Positions 7,689 through 14,591 of a DNA stretch of 34,864 bases are shown one piece after another. The notes below the pieces were generated by a model that was given only the letters and a program-made list of their open reading frames with translations, made no database searches and was not told where the DNA came from. The first letter of the stretch is position 1; every line of letters begins with the position of its first letter. Location of the stretch: the NCBI GenBank assembly GCA_903912445.1, contig CAIWHP010000037.1:1-34864 (forward strand), given 5' to 3'. This stretch comes from an uncultured Lentisphaerota bacterium (GTDB lineage Bacteria; Verrucomicrobiota; Kiritimatiellia; CAIQIC01). Position numbers and translations under genes: made by a program.

Positions 7689-10238
7689 TCAGGAGGCGCG
7701 GGGTTTGGTGTAATACCAGCGCAGCTGCGCGGCGTTGCTGTCCTCGTCGATGTTCTCGGCGGCCAGCTCGCGCGTGCCCTGGGCGGGGGGCAGGACTTCC
7801 TTGAGCTTCCATTGCTGGTCCAGCCGGCCGAAGGTCCAGAACTCGACGAACGGCACGACGTCGTTGTCGCGCGCGGCCTCGGTGCCGTCGGCGCGGCGGA
7901 CGAACTGCTGGGCGTGGGCGCTGATGCGCGCGGTGAACTCGTCCTGCGTGCTGTCCGTGTAATTGCGCACGAGGATCAGCTCGACCTTGCGGACGCAGAG
8001 GTTGCGATATTCGGGGGTCAGCCCGCGCTGCTGCTGCTCGGCGAGCTGCTGCGCGAGGTGTGCGGCCACGTCCGGGAAGAGGCCCGCGCGCACCGCGGCC
8101 GCGTCGCCGGACTCCTCCGCGAGCTTGACGCCCGTGAAGACCTGCCGCGCGCGCTCCTGCATCGCCTGCTGGTCCCAGAGCTTGTCGGTCTGCACGAGGA
8201 AGTTCAGCATCCGCTCGACCTGCGTCGCCTTGGTTTCCACGGGCTGGTCGAGCCACGGCCCGGCGGGGCCGGTGGCGTCCGCCGTGCCGCCGTAGATCTG
8301 CTTGAGCTGCTCTCCGGTGAACTGCTCGACGAAATTGTCCTGCTTGAGCGCGTCGGATTCGCGCGACTGCTCGATTTCGCGCAGCCGCCAGGCGTCGCCC
8401 TGCCGCTGGAGCGTCCAGAACTCCTGGAACTCGGCCGGCGCCGCGTCGCCGCGCAGGAACTTCAGCGTGCGGTCGTCCACGTAGAAATCCTTGGCGCTGG
8501 CGGTGATCAGCGCGGTGAACTCGCGCTGGTCCGGCTTGAGGGTGTAGCGCAGGTTGACGAGATCCACGCGCACCACCTTCAGGTCGGCGATCATATTGAT
8601 CTCGTGGTTGCGTTTCAGGCCGGCGAGCTGGCTGCAGTGGTTCAGGTAGAGGTCGCGCATCAGCAGCGGCTGCAGCGGCCCGTACTCGCGCCCCTGCCAG
8701 CATTCCTGCAGCTTGAGGAAGACCGTGCGCGCCGCGGCCTCCAGCTTGTCCGGCTGCAGCACCGCATCCTGCCGCGCCAGGAACTCCAGCAGCTTGCGGG
8801 TCTTGCCAGCCTTGGGGGCCACGCGGTCGGGCGCATACACGAAATCCAGGTTCCCGTCGTGCTGCCGCTTCTGATTTTTCATTACGGTAAACGCGATGAC
8901 CCCGAAGATGACGATAAATATCAGCGCCGGCCAGGGGCTGCCGTTGCCGCCGCCGCTGGAACGGCTGCCCCCGCGCGAGCTGCTGCGGTGGCTGCCGCCG
9001 CCCTTGTTGTGGACCACGAAGCCATCGGCGATGAAGGTGTGCGGCGCCTCCACTTCCAGGTTGAACACCGGCGACATGTCGCGCGAGCTGGCCTGTGCAG
9101 TGACCCTGGCGGGAAGCGGTCGACCGGACTGGAAGACCATCAGCGCCGTGCCCGGCTCCACGGCGGCTGCGGCCTGGAAGCCGCCGGCGAACAGCCGCAG
9201 CGGATGCTCGGCGGTGGTGTGCAGCGCGCCGCGGTCGGTGTGCAGCGTGAGCAGCCGGTCGCTCTGCCGATACAGGCGTTGGACGGTCGAGGTCACGGTG
9301 CCGCCCGCCGCGTCCACGCCGAGCACCGCGCCGCCGGGCACGAGCTGTTCGATCGGCGTGGCGCCCGCCGGTGTGGCGATGCGCGTGCCCGCCGGGAAAC
9401 AGCCGCCGCCCTTGTTGTGCACCGCAAAGGCGTTCGCAAAGAACGTGTGCGGCGCGTCGGTGCGGAGGTTGAACACGCGCACCGGCTCGTGGACCCGCGC
9501 TAGGCTGACGATGCGTTGCGGCTGCAGGCCCGCGCCGTCGCACAGGAAGACCTCGTCGCCGGCGCGCAGGGCCTCGGCGGTCTTGAAGCGTCCGTCGCCG
9601 GCGTAGAACGGATGTTCCAAGGTCACGCGGACGCTCGCCCGCGCGGTCGTCAACACGAGGTACTCCTCTACCTCATGCGTGATGATCTCGGCCACCGTCG
9701 CGGTGACCAGACGATTGGCGGAGTCGAAGGCCTTGATATGGTCGCCAACGCGCACGGTCCCGAGCTGCACGCTGGTGCCATCGGCGCGCAGGATGGCGGT
9801 GTCCGGCAGGAAGCAGCCCTTGTTATGGACCAGCACGCCGTTGGCAAAGTACACGCCGCCCTCGGCGACGAGCAGGTTGTAGGCGGGCCGTATGGCGGCC
9901 ACCCGCCGCGTCCCGCTCATTTTTTCAGCGGCGAGGAACTCGCCCGCCCCGACCGCGACGGGATGCTCCGGCGTGAGGCGCAGCGTGCGGCCGCCCTGTG
10001 TGACCTCGATATAGTGCTCCGGCTGCACGGCGAAGACATCCGCGACGGTGGTGCGGATGCGCTGCCCGGCGCGGAGGCCGATGACGGCGTCGCCGCGCTG
10101 CAGCAGCTCGATGGGGATTTCGCCGGCGGGCGTCAGGATGCCGGCGCCGGCCTCGAGGCAGCCGCCGCCGCCGCGGGCGTGGACGTCCGCCGCCGAGCCG
10201 AGCAGGCCCAGCAGCGCCAGCGCGAGAAACCTTTTCAT
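7689..10238 (-). CDS. Membrane protein with three tandem Hint (intein-like) domains and two Tim44-like domains
   Basis: This 849-residue protein has an unusual architecture. Residues 1-22 are a signal peptide or leader (MKRFLALALLGLLGSAADVH). A short RGGGG leads into three Hint domains: 27-139, 142-275 and 280-411. Each begins with Cys (27, 142, 280), has a block-B TxxH motif (TPEH, TLEH, TAEH) and ends VHN followed by Lys-Gly. Next come a Ser/Gly-rich linker (412-434), one transmembrane helix (about 437-453) and two Tim44-like regions (about 500-625 and 685-820). These contain the paired signatures EFWTLQRQGDAWRLREIE and EFWTFGRLDQQWKLKE. All Hint catalytic residues for N-S acyl shift and Asn cyclisation are present. 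The +1 residue is Lys rather than Cys, Ser or Thr, so cleavage rather than canonical splicing is expected (family knowledge). The start ATG is 2 bases after the DUF350 stop, suggesting coupled translation. Cellular function is unknown. Confidence 0.85.
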   Translation of the reverse strand: MKRFLALALLGLLGSAADVHARGGGGCLEAGAGILTPAGEIPIELLQRGDAVIGLRAGQRIRTTVADVFAVQPEHYIEVTQGGRTLRLTPEHPVAVGAGEFLAAEKMSGTRRVAAIRPAYNLLVAEGGVYFANGVLVHNKGCFLPDTAILRADGTSVQLGTVRVGDHIKAFDSANRLVTATVAEIITHEVEEYLVLTTARASVRVTLEHPFYAGDGRFKTAEALRAGDEVFLCDGAGLQPQRIVSLARVHEPVRVFNLRTDAPHTFFANAFAVHNKGGGCFPAGTRIATPAGATPIEQLVPGGAVLGVDAAGGTVTSTVQRLYRQSDRLLTLHTDRGALHTTAEHPLRLFAGGFQAAAAVEPGTALMVFQSGRPLPARVTAQASSRDMSPVFNLEVEAPHTFIADGFVVHNKGGGSHRSSSRGGSRSSGGGNGSPWPALIFIVIFGVIAFTVMKNQKRQHDGNLDFVYAPDRVAPKAGKTRKLLEFLARQDAVLQPDKLEAAARTVFLKLQECWQGREYGPLQPLLMRDLYLNHCSQLAGLKRNHEINMIADLKVVRVDLVNLRYTLKPDQREFTALITASAKDFYVDDRTLKFLRGDAAPAEFQEFWTLQRQGDAWRLREIEQSRESDALKQDNFVEQFTGEQLKQIYGGTADATGPAGPWLDQPVETKATQVERMLNFLVQTDKLWDQQAMQERARQVFTGVKLAEESGDAAAVRAGLFPDVAAHLAQQLAEQQQRGLTPEYRNLCVRKVELILVRNYTDSTQDEFTARISAHAQQFVRRADGTEAARDNDVVPFVEFWTFGRLDQQWKLKEVLPPAQGTRELAAENIDEDSNAAQLRWYYTKPRAS

Positions 10239-10240
10239 GG

Positions 10241-10510
10241 TCAGTGCAGCGCCGCGAGGATGCCGCCGAGCACGGCCGCGGCGATGATAATACTGGTGCC
10301 GAGGATGCTGGCGCCGACGACGCGGCCGAAGTACTCGCCGACGGCCACGTTGCCGCGCGCGATTTCCTTCTCCTCGTCGAGGTGGGGGGTGAACTTTTCG
10401 ATCAGCCGCGGCAGGAGCGCCGCCGCGAGCGCCACCATGCCGAGCCCGACGAGCCCGCCGACCACCGCGAACACCGCCGCCCAGCCGATATTCTGCATCA
10501 CTTCGCTCAT
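10241..10510 (-). CDS. DUF350-family small membrane protein
   Basis: This 89-residue protein has two clear hydrophobic helices (about residues 9-33 and 67-86). Between them lies a polar stretch with the conserved-looking EKEIARGNVAVGEYFGRVVG segment, which matches the DUF350/YjfL-type family of inner-membrane proteins. The ATG at 10508-10510 is preceded by a strong ribosome site GGAGGT at five bases' spacing, which fixes the start. It is the first gene of a two-gene unit with the triple-Hint protein, separated by only two bases, so the two probably act together at the membrane. Molecular function of DUF350 is not known. Confidence 0.85.
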   Translation of the reverse strand: MSEVMQNIGWAAVFAVVGGLVGLGMVALAAALLPRLIEKFTPHLDEEKEIARGNVAVGEYFGRVVGASILGTSIIIAAAVLGGILAALH

Positions 10511-10534
10511 GCTGCACCTCCGGTGTGAAAACGG

Positions 10535-10606
10535 CCCAAGGTGGGGAACCCGGGCCGCCCACCTGCCCACGGACCAGCCCCGCTCACCGCGGGCTCCCGC
10601 CTTGGG
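10535..10606 (-). other. Large imperfect hairpin between proA and the DUF350 gene
   Basis: The arms at 10535-10552 and 10590-10606 pair almost completely (CCCAAGG with CCTTGGG at the base), with further GC pairing inside. On the minus strand the structure lies just after the proA stop and is followed by GTTTT before the DUF350 ribosome site. It may be a weak terminator for proBA, an mRNA leader structure for the DUF350/Hint pair, or a small mobile repeat. Confidence 0.45.
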
Positions 10607-10610
10607 GAAA

Positions 10611-11867
10611 TTATTTCCGGACCTGACCGTTGCCCCAGATGATGTATTTGTAGGTGGTCAGTTCCTCGAGCGCCATCGGGCCGCGCGCGTGGAGCTTGTC
10701 GGTGCTGATGCCGATCTCCGCGCCCATGCCGAACTCGCCGCCGTCGGTGAAGCGCGTCGAGGCGTTGACGTAGACCGTCGCGGAGTCCACCTCCTCGGTG
10801 AACGCCTTCTGCGCGGCTGCGTCGGCGGCGATGATCGCGTCGGAGTGGTGCGAGCCGTAGCGGTTGATGTGCGCGCTGGCGGCATGCACGTCCTTGACGA
10901 CGCCGACCGTCAAAATCAAATCCTGATATTCCGCGGACCAGTCTTCCTCGGTCGCTGACTTCATCGCGGGCACGATGGCGCGCGCGGCGTCGCTGCCGCG
11001 CAGCTCGACCTTGCGCGCGGTCAGGCGCGCCGCGAGCTGCGGCAGGAAGTGCGCGGCGATCTTTTCGTGGACGAGCACCTTCTCGATCGCGTTGCAGACG
11101 CCGGGCCGCTGGCACTTGGCGTTCTCGCAGATGTCGAGCGCCATCGCGGTGTCCGCGCTCGCGTCCACATAGACGTGGCAGACGCCCTTGTAGTGCTTGA
11201 TCACCGGCACATAGGCCTGCTCGACGACGGCGCGGATGAGGCTCTCGCCGCCGCGCGGGATCGCGAGGTCCACGCGGCCCTCAAGCTGCACGAGCTCGCG
11301 CACGGCCTCGCGGTCGGTGGTGCCGACGAGCTGGATCGTGTAGGCGGGCAGGCCCTTTTTTGCGCCACCGGCCTGGAGCGCCGCGGCGATCGCCTGGTTG
11401 GAGCGCAGCGCCTCGGAGCCGCCGCGGAGGATGACGGCGTTCGACGCCTTGAGGCAGAGCACGGCGGCATCGGCGGTGACGTTCGGGCGCGATTCGTAGA
11501 TGATCGCGATGACGCCGATGGGCACGCGAATCTTCTGGATGTCGAGGCCGTTCGGCCGCATCCAGCGGCTGATGACCTGACCGACGGGATCCTTGAGCGC
11601 GGCGACATCGCGGATCCCCTTGATCATCGCGTCGAGGCGCGCGTCGGTCAGCTGCAGGCGGTCGAGCATGGCGCCGGAGAGGCCGGCTTTGCGCGCGGCC
11701 TCCAGATCGGCGGCGTTGGCCTGCTGCAGCACGGCGCGTTGGGCATCGAGCTCGACGGCCATCGCCTCGAGGATCGCGTTTTTCTTCCGGGTGGAGAGCA
11801 GCGCCAGCGCGCGCGCCGCGGCCACCGCGCGGTCGCCCATCTGCAGCATGTCTTCGTGCAAGCTCAT
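10611..11867 (-). CDS. proA: Gamma-glutamyl phosphate reductase (proline biosynthesis)
   Basis: This 418-residue cytoplasmic enzyme reduces gamma-glutamyl phosphate to glutamate-5-semialdehyde with NADPH, the second step of proline synthesis. The aldehyde-dehydrogenase fold is visible: the NADPH-binding region IRVPIGVIAIIYESRPNVT (114-132) with SNAVILRGGSEA, and the catalytic loop NAKCQRPGVCNA whose second cysteine (Cys258) corresponds to the family nucleophile. GGEFGMGAEIGISTDKLHAR near the C-terminus is also typical. Length matches the family (about 415). The ATG at 11865-11867 has AAGGA a few bases upstream. It follows proB by 20 bases in the same direction, giving the usual proBA operon. 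Confidence 0.96.
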   Translation of the reverse strand: MSLHEDMLQMGDRAVAAARALALLSTRKKNAILEAMAVELDAQRAVLQQANAADLEAARKAGLSGAMLDRLQLTDARLDAMIKGIRDVAALKDPVGQVISRWMRPNGLDIQKIRVPIGVIAIIYESRPNVTADAAVLCLKASNAVILRGGSEALRSNQAIAAALQAGGAKKGLPAYTIQLVGTTDREAVRELVQLEGRVDLAIPRGGESLIRAVVEQAYVPVIKHYKGVCHVYVDASADTAMALDICENAKCQRPGVCNAIEKVLVHEKIAAHFLPQLAARLTARKVELRGSDAARAIVPAMKSATEEDWSAEYQDLILTVGVVKDVHAASAHINRYGSHHSDAIIAADAAAQKAFTEEVDSATVYVNASTRFTDGGEFGMGAEIGISTDKLHARGPMALEELTTYKYIIWGNGQVRK

Positions 11868-11887
11868 GATTCCTTTGTGAATCTCGC

Positions 11888-13027
11888 TCAAGATTTCAGC
11901 AAAACCAGTTTGTCGCGGTGGACCGCTTCTGCGGGGCCGGCGCCGCCCAGCAGCGCGGCGAGGTCGGCGGTGTGATGCCCGGCGATCTTGCGCAGGTCGG
12001 CGCTGCCATACTCCACCAGGCCGCGCGCGGCCAGCCGGCCGTCGAGCGCGTGGAGGTCCACGACGGCCTCGGCCTCGAACTCGCCGCTGACCGTGCGGAG
12101 GCCGATGGGGAGGAGGCTGCCGCCCTTCTGCTCCAGCGCGCGCAGCGCGCCGTCGTCGATGGTCAGCACGCCGGCGGGCTTTTGAAAATAGGCGAGCCAG
12201 CGCTTGAAGGCGCCGCGGTCGGCGTGGGTGGAGGCGGTGAGCAGCGTGCCCACGTCGGCGCCGGCGAGGATGCGCGAGACGATGCGCGGCGTGCGCCCGT
12301 TGGCGATGACCACCGGCGCGCCGACCTGCGCCACCATGTCGGCGGCGCGCAGCTTGCTGCCCATGCCGCCGGTCGAGAGCTCGCTGCCCTTGCCCTTGGC
12401 AAGCGCGAGCGTCTCGTCGCTCAGCCCGTTGAGGCACTTGACGCGCTGCGTGCGGCCGTCCGCCCGGGGCGCGCGAAAGCCGTCCACCGTCGTCAGCAGC
12501 ACGAGCACGTCCGCCGGCACGAGCAGCGCGACGAGCGCGGCAAGCACATCGTTGTCGCCGAACTTGATTTCCTCGACGGCGACGACGTCGTTCTCGTTGA
12601 TGATCGGGATGATGCCGCGTGCGAGCATGGCGAGCAGCGTGTTGCGCGCGTTGAGGTGGCGCGCGCGGTCCTTGAGGTCGGCGTGGGTCAGCAGCATCTG
12701 GCCGATGCGGCAACGGCCCTGCGCAAACAGTTTTTCGTAGATCGCCATCAGCCGCGACTGGCCGACCGCCGCGGCCATCTGCAGCTCGGCGATGGCGGTC
12801 GGGCGGCGCTTCATGCCGAGCGCCTGCATGCCGGAGCCGATCGCGCCGGACGAGACGACGATGACGTCGAGCCCCTGGCGGCGCAGCTGCGCCAGGTCGC
12901 GCGTCAGCTCGCGCAGCCGGCGCAGGTCGGGCCGGCCGTTGCGCTGGACCAGCACACGGCTGCCGATTTTCACGACGACCTTGCGTGCCCCGCGCAAGCC
13001 TTCACGCTGATTCAGATTGGTTTGCAT
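11888..13027 (-). CDS. proB: Glutamate 5-kinase with C-terminal PUA domain (proline biosynthesis)
   Basis: This 379-residue enzyme phosphorylates glutamate with ATP, the first and feedback-regulated step of proline synthesis. The amino-acid kinase domain (about residues 14-260) shows KVVVKIGSRVL, VIVVSSGAIGSGMQALG, GIIPIINENDVVAVEEIKFGDND and ELSTGGMGSKLRAAD. Residues about 280-365 form the PUA domain found in full-length ProB. The ATG ending at 13027 lies ten residues before the first conserved strand; no good ribosome site is seen, while a longer reading adds 23 residues without homology. proA follows. A paired-palindrome element lies 61 bases upstream of the start. Confidence 0.95.
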   Translation of the reverse strand: MQTNLNQREGLRGARKVVVKIGSRVLVQRNGRPDLRRLRELTRDLAQLRRQGLDVIVVSSGAIGSGMQALGMKRRPTAIAELQMAAAVGQSRLMAIYEKLFAQGRCRIGQMLLTHADLKDRARHLNARNTLLAMLARGIIPIINENDVVAVEEIKFGDNDVLAALVALLVPADVLVLLTTVDGFRAPRADGRTQRVKCLNGLSDETLALAKGKGSELSTGGMGSKLRAADMVAQVGAPVVIANGRTPRIVSRILAGADVGTLLTASTHADRGAFKRWLAYFQKPAGVLTIDDGALRALEQKGGSLLPIGLRTVSGEFEAEAVVDLHALDGRLAARGLVEYGSADLRKIAGHHTADLAALLGGAGPAEAVHRDKLVLLKS

Positions 13028-13044
13028 GGCAAAAACGGCGGGAA

Positions 13045-13073
13045 CACATAGCAGAACAGACCCGGCCTGTCGA
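13045..13073 (-). promoter_or_regulatory. Candidate proBA promoter
   Basis: On the minus strand TCGACA (13068-13073, 5 of 6 consensus matches) and TATGTG (13045-13050) are separated by exactly 17 bases, and the proB ATG lies 18 bases after the -10 hexamer. The -10 is weak. The spacing and position support it, but no experiment is implied. Confidence 0.35.
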
Positions 13074-13087
13074 GCCGCCGCGCACGC

Positions 13088-13139
13088 GGTTTCCAAGGCT
13101 TGGAAACCAGCGGGGCCGGTTTTTCCGAACCTTGGAAAA
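13088..13139 (-). repeat. Paired-palindrome repeat, copy A (upstream of proB)
   Basis: The palindrome at 13088-13108 has perfect 10-bp arms (GGTTTCCAAG and CTTGGAAACC around one G). A second, imperfect one at 13121-13139 (TTTTCCGAACCTTGGAAAA) lies with its centre about 32 bp away. Read on the minus strand it aligns with the murE-murF copy, including the flanking CTTTTCC and GCGT after the last arm. It is oriented towards proB. Confidence 0.75.
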
Positions 13140-13398
13140 GCCGGCGCTGGCCGATTTCAGGCGCGCGCGATGAAGCCTTCCGGCGTCGTGCGGATGCGGT
13201 TGTGCTGCGCCCCAAAAGGCCCCCGTTTTGAACTTGGCGGCCCGGTCGGCCTCGAAAAAAAAGTGCCGCGATTTTTGGGTGGGGAGGAATGTGCATAAGC
13301 GAGGGGTTACAAACAAGTTATTAACAGGTTGTTAAATCGTTCTAATATGTTCCAATCCAACAGGATAGGGTTTGCGCGTTTTTTTTATAAAAAAGTTG
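13140..13398. other. Gene-free stretch becoming AT-rich towards mraZ
   Basis: No gene supported. From about 13300 base composition turns AT-rich against a GC-rich background. It contains the inverted repeat TTAACA-GGT-TGTTAA (13321-13335) and the perfect palindrome TTTTTTATAAAAAA (13381-13394), which lies just upstream of the mraZ -35 box. The A/T tract could act as an UP element or an easily melted region. Confidence 0.4.
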
Positions 13399-13428
13399 TT
13401 GACTGATTGTGGGGCAAAGTGGGATAAG
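13399..13428 (+). promoter_or_regulatory. Probable mraZ / dcw operon promoter
   Basis: TTGACT (13399-13404) and GATAAG (13423-13428) are separated by 18 bases, with an A-rich tract immediately upstream. This is the best promoter-like sequence before the first gene of the division and cell-wall cluster. The MraZ-type operator repeats overlap its spacer and -10 box. Confidence 0.55.
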
Positions 13429-13454
13429 GTGCCGCGAAGGGTAGTGACGTGGGA
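13410..13454 (+). promoter_or_regulatory. Probable MraZ autoregulatory operator (10-bp-spaced TGGGN repeats)
   Basis: TGGGG at 13410-13414 and TGGGA at 13420-13424 are exactly 10 bp apart, followed in phase by a degenerate TGCCG at 13430 and another TGGGA at 13450, 30 bp later. MraZ proteins from E. coli and other bacteria are known to bind TGGGN repeats with 5-bp spacers at their own promoter. Position over the -10 box implies repression of the dcw operon by MraZ. Confidence 0.65.
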
Positions 13455-13487
13455 GACAATGTAACAACTGAGCAGAGCGAAGTGGGG

Positions 13488-13940
13488 ATGGCCAGTTATA
13501 TGGGCCGGCACCTGCACGCACTGGACGGCAAAAAGCGCCTGACGATTCCGTCGGCGTGGCGCGAGGTGACCGGCGAGCCGGCGCAGCTCGTGGCGCTGCC
13601 GAGCGTGTCGAAAAACGAGAACGAGCGCTGCGTCTGGATCTACCCGGTGCGGGAATGGAATTTGCGCCTGGCGCGGTTGCGCAAGGTGTCGAGCGCGGAC
13701 GAGAACATACGGCGCGTGTTGCGCGTGCTCGCCTCGCGGTCGGAGATGCTGACGTGGGATGCGGCCGGCCGGCTGCGGGTCAGCGATGAAACTTTGAAAC
13801 ATGCGGGCCTCACCAGCCAGGTGTTGCTGGTGGGCGCCTTCGAGAGGTTTGAATTATGGGAGCCGGAGCAATGGAAGAAACAAGAGGAAACCGTGGATTC
13901 CACGGTGATGATGTCGGCGGTTCAATCCATCGGATTGTGA
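13488..13940 (+). CDS. mraZ: Transcriptional regulator MraZ
   Basis: This 150-residue protein has two SpoVT/AbrB-like domains, each carrying the MraZ DxxxR signature (Asp13-Arg17 in ALDGKKRLTIPSAWR and Asp91-Arg95 in WDAAGRLRV). MraZ forms a ring-shaped oligomer that binds TGGGN repeats and represses its own dcw operon; such repeats are present upstream at 13410-13454. The ATG at 13488 gives the usual length and places the first domain a few residues in. A GTG at 13449 preceded by AAGGG would add 13 residues and cannot be excluded. The stop overlaps by four bases the GTG proposed for the next gene. Confidence 0.93.
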   Translation: MASYMGRHLHALDGKKRLTIPSAWREVTGEPAQLVALPSVSKNENERCVWIYPVREWNLRLARLRKVSSADENIRRVLRVLASRSEMLTWDAAGRLRVSDETLKHAGLTSQVLLVGAFERFELWEPEQWKKQEETVDSTVMMSAVQSIGL

Positions 13941-14380
13941 CGCTGTTGGGCGCACGCCTGCTGGGCGCGCGCGTGGCGACCACGCGCGAGGCGGCCCCCT
14001 CGCGCTGGTTCGATCCCCGCCGGCAGGAGTCGGTGTGGGGCGAAATTTCGGTGGGACCCGCCGGGCGCGGCTCGTTCGCGGAAGCCGCCCAGCCCCGGGG
14101 GCGCCGCCGGCTGGAGCAGGACCGGGAACAAACGCTGGGCGCGGCGAGCGCGCCGGAGGTAACGAGTATGCACAAGAGTCAGGGCATCGGAAAGTTCTTG
14201 CAGCTGGGCAGCGTGGTGCAGGGCGACGAGCGCGGGCGGCGGTGGTTTTCGCTGCCGGGCGCGTGGCGCGCGCCGCGCATCCAGATCATGCGGCATCGCG
14301 AGCAGGCCGGTTCGGCGGAGCTGGACGACCGGCGGACGCTGCGGATGCTGACGCCGGCGGGAGAACGCGGGGGGTGCTGA
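13937..14380 (+). CDS. Uncharacterised 147-residue protein between mraZ and rsmH
   Basis: I do not recognise this protein. The reading frame from GTG 13937 (GTGA overlap with the mraZ stop) to 14380 has the strong third-position G/C bias of neighbouring genes, unlike the same frame inside mraZ, which supports coding. The product is very basic and Arg/Gly/Ala-rich, with GRRRLEQDREQ in the middle and a C-terminal part KFLQLGSVVQGDERGRRWFS then LPGAWRAPRIQIMRHRE. An internal ATG at 14168 has a much better ribosome site (GGAGGT, seven bases upstream), so a 70-residue product from that start is an alternative or additional form. It is co-transcribed with the dcw cluster by position. No function is proposed. 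Confidence 0.5.
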   Translation: MTLLGARLLGARVATTREAAPSRWFDPRRQESVWGEISVGPAGRGSFAEAAQPRGRRRLEQDREQTLGAASAPEVTSMHKSQGIGKFLQLGSVVQGDERGRRWFSLPGAWRAPRIQIMRHREQAGSAELDDRRTLRMLTPAGERGGC

Positions 14381-14381
14381 T

Positions 14382-14591
14382 ATGGACGCATGCCAGGCCA
14401 TTTTGCGGGTCTGCTGCGTTTGCCGCCGGGTCCAGGTGGACGAGCGCTGGGTGCGGCAGGCGGAGGCGCCCCACGCGACGACGCTGATGACGCACACCTA
14501 CTGTCCGGCCTGTTTTCATGAGGCCCTCGCCCATTTGCATCCGCCGGTGACGCCGCCCAGGCCCGCCGCCCTGGTGCTGGCCTGCGGGTGA
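14382..14591 (+). CDS. Small zinc-ribbon-like protein in the dcw cluster
   Basis: This 69-residue protein has two cysteine knuckles: CCVCRRV (residues 11-17) and HTYCPACFHEAL (residues about 38-49), the CxxC...CPxC spacing of a small zinc ribbon. Similar short CxxCxxVR...SHGYCPECF modules occur in bacterial proteins of unknown role, so zinc binding is likely and function unknown. It starts one base after the preceding stop and its own stop overlaps the GTG of rsmH by four bases. It is therefore embedded in the operon, probably co-translated with its neighbours. The C-terminal tail is Pro/Ala-rich. Confidence 0.72.
   Translation: MDACQAILRVCCVCRRVQVDERWVRQAEAPHATTLMTHTYCPACFHEALAHLHPPVTPPRPAALVLACG

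Noticed and set aside
7812-9503. Plus-strand open frame of 563 codons opposite the triple-Hint gene
   Set aside because: The minus-strand frame has recognisable Hint, membrane and Tim44-like motifs; the plus-strand product is compositional antisense with no family signature.
9006-10160. Calling the Hint domains true splicing inteins
   Set aside because: No homing endonuclease region, and Lys instead of Cys, Ser or Thr follows each terminal Asn; splicing is therefore only a hypothesis, reported as a finding.
13017-13316. Short open frames on both strands between proB and mraZ
   Set aside because: They run through the palindromic repeats, lack ribosome sites and show no protein-like composition.
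13321-13394. AT-rich inverted repeats as a replication origin
   Set aside because: No DnaA boxes (TTATCCACA-like) are present and no dnaA or dnaN gene is nearby; an upstream promoter element is the simpler reading.
13856-13936. Longer start for the 147-residue gene, overlapping mraZ by more than 60 bases
   Set aside because: Third-position G/C bias disappears inside mraZ, so coding in this frame probably starts at the GTG overlapping the mraZ stop.
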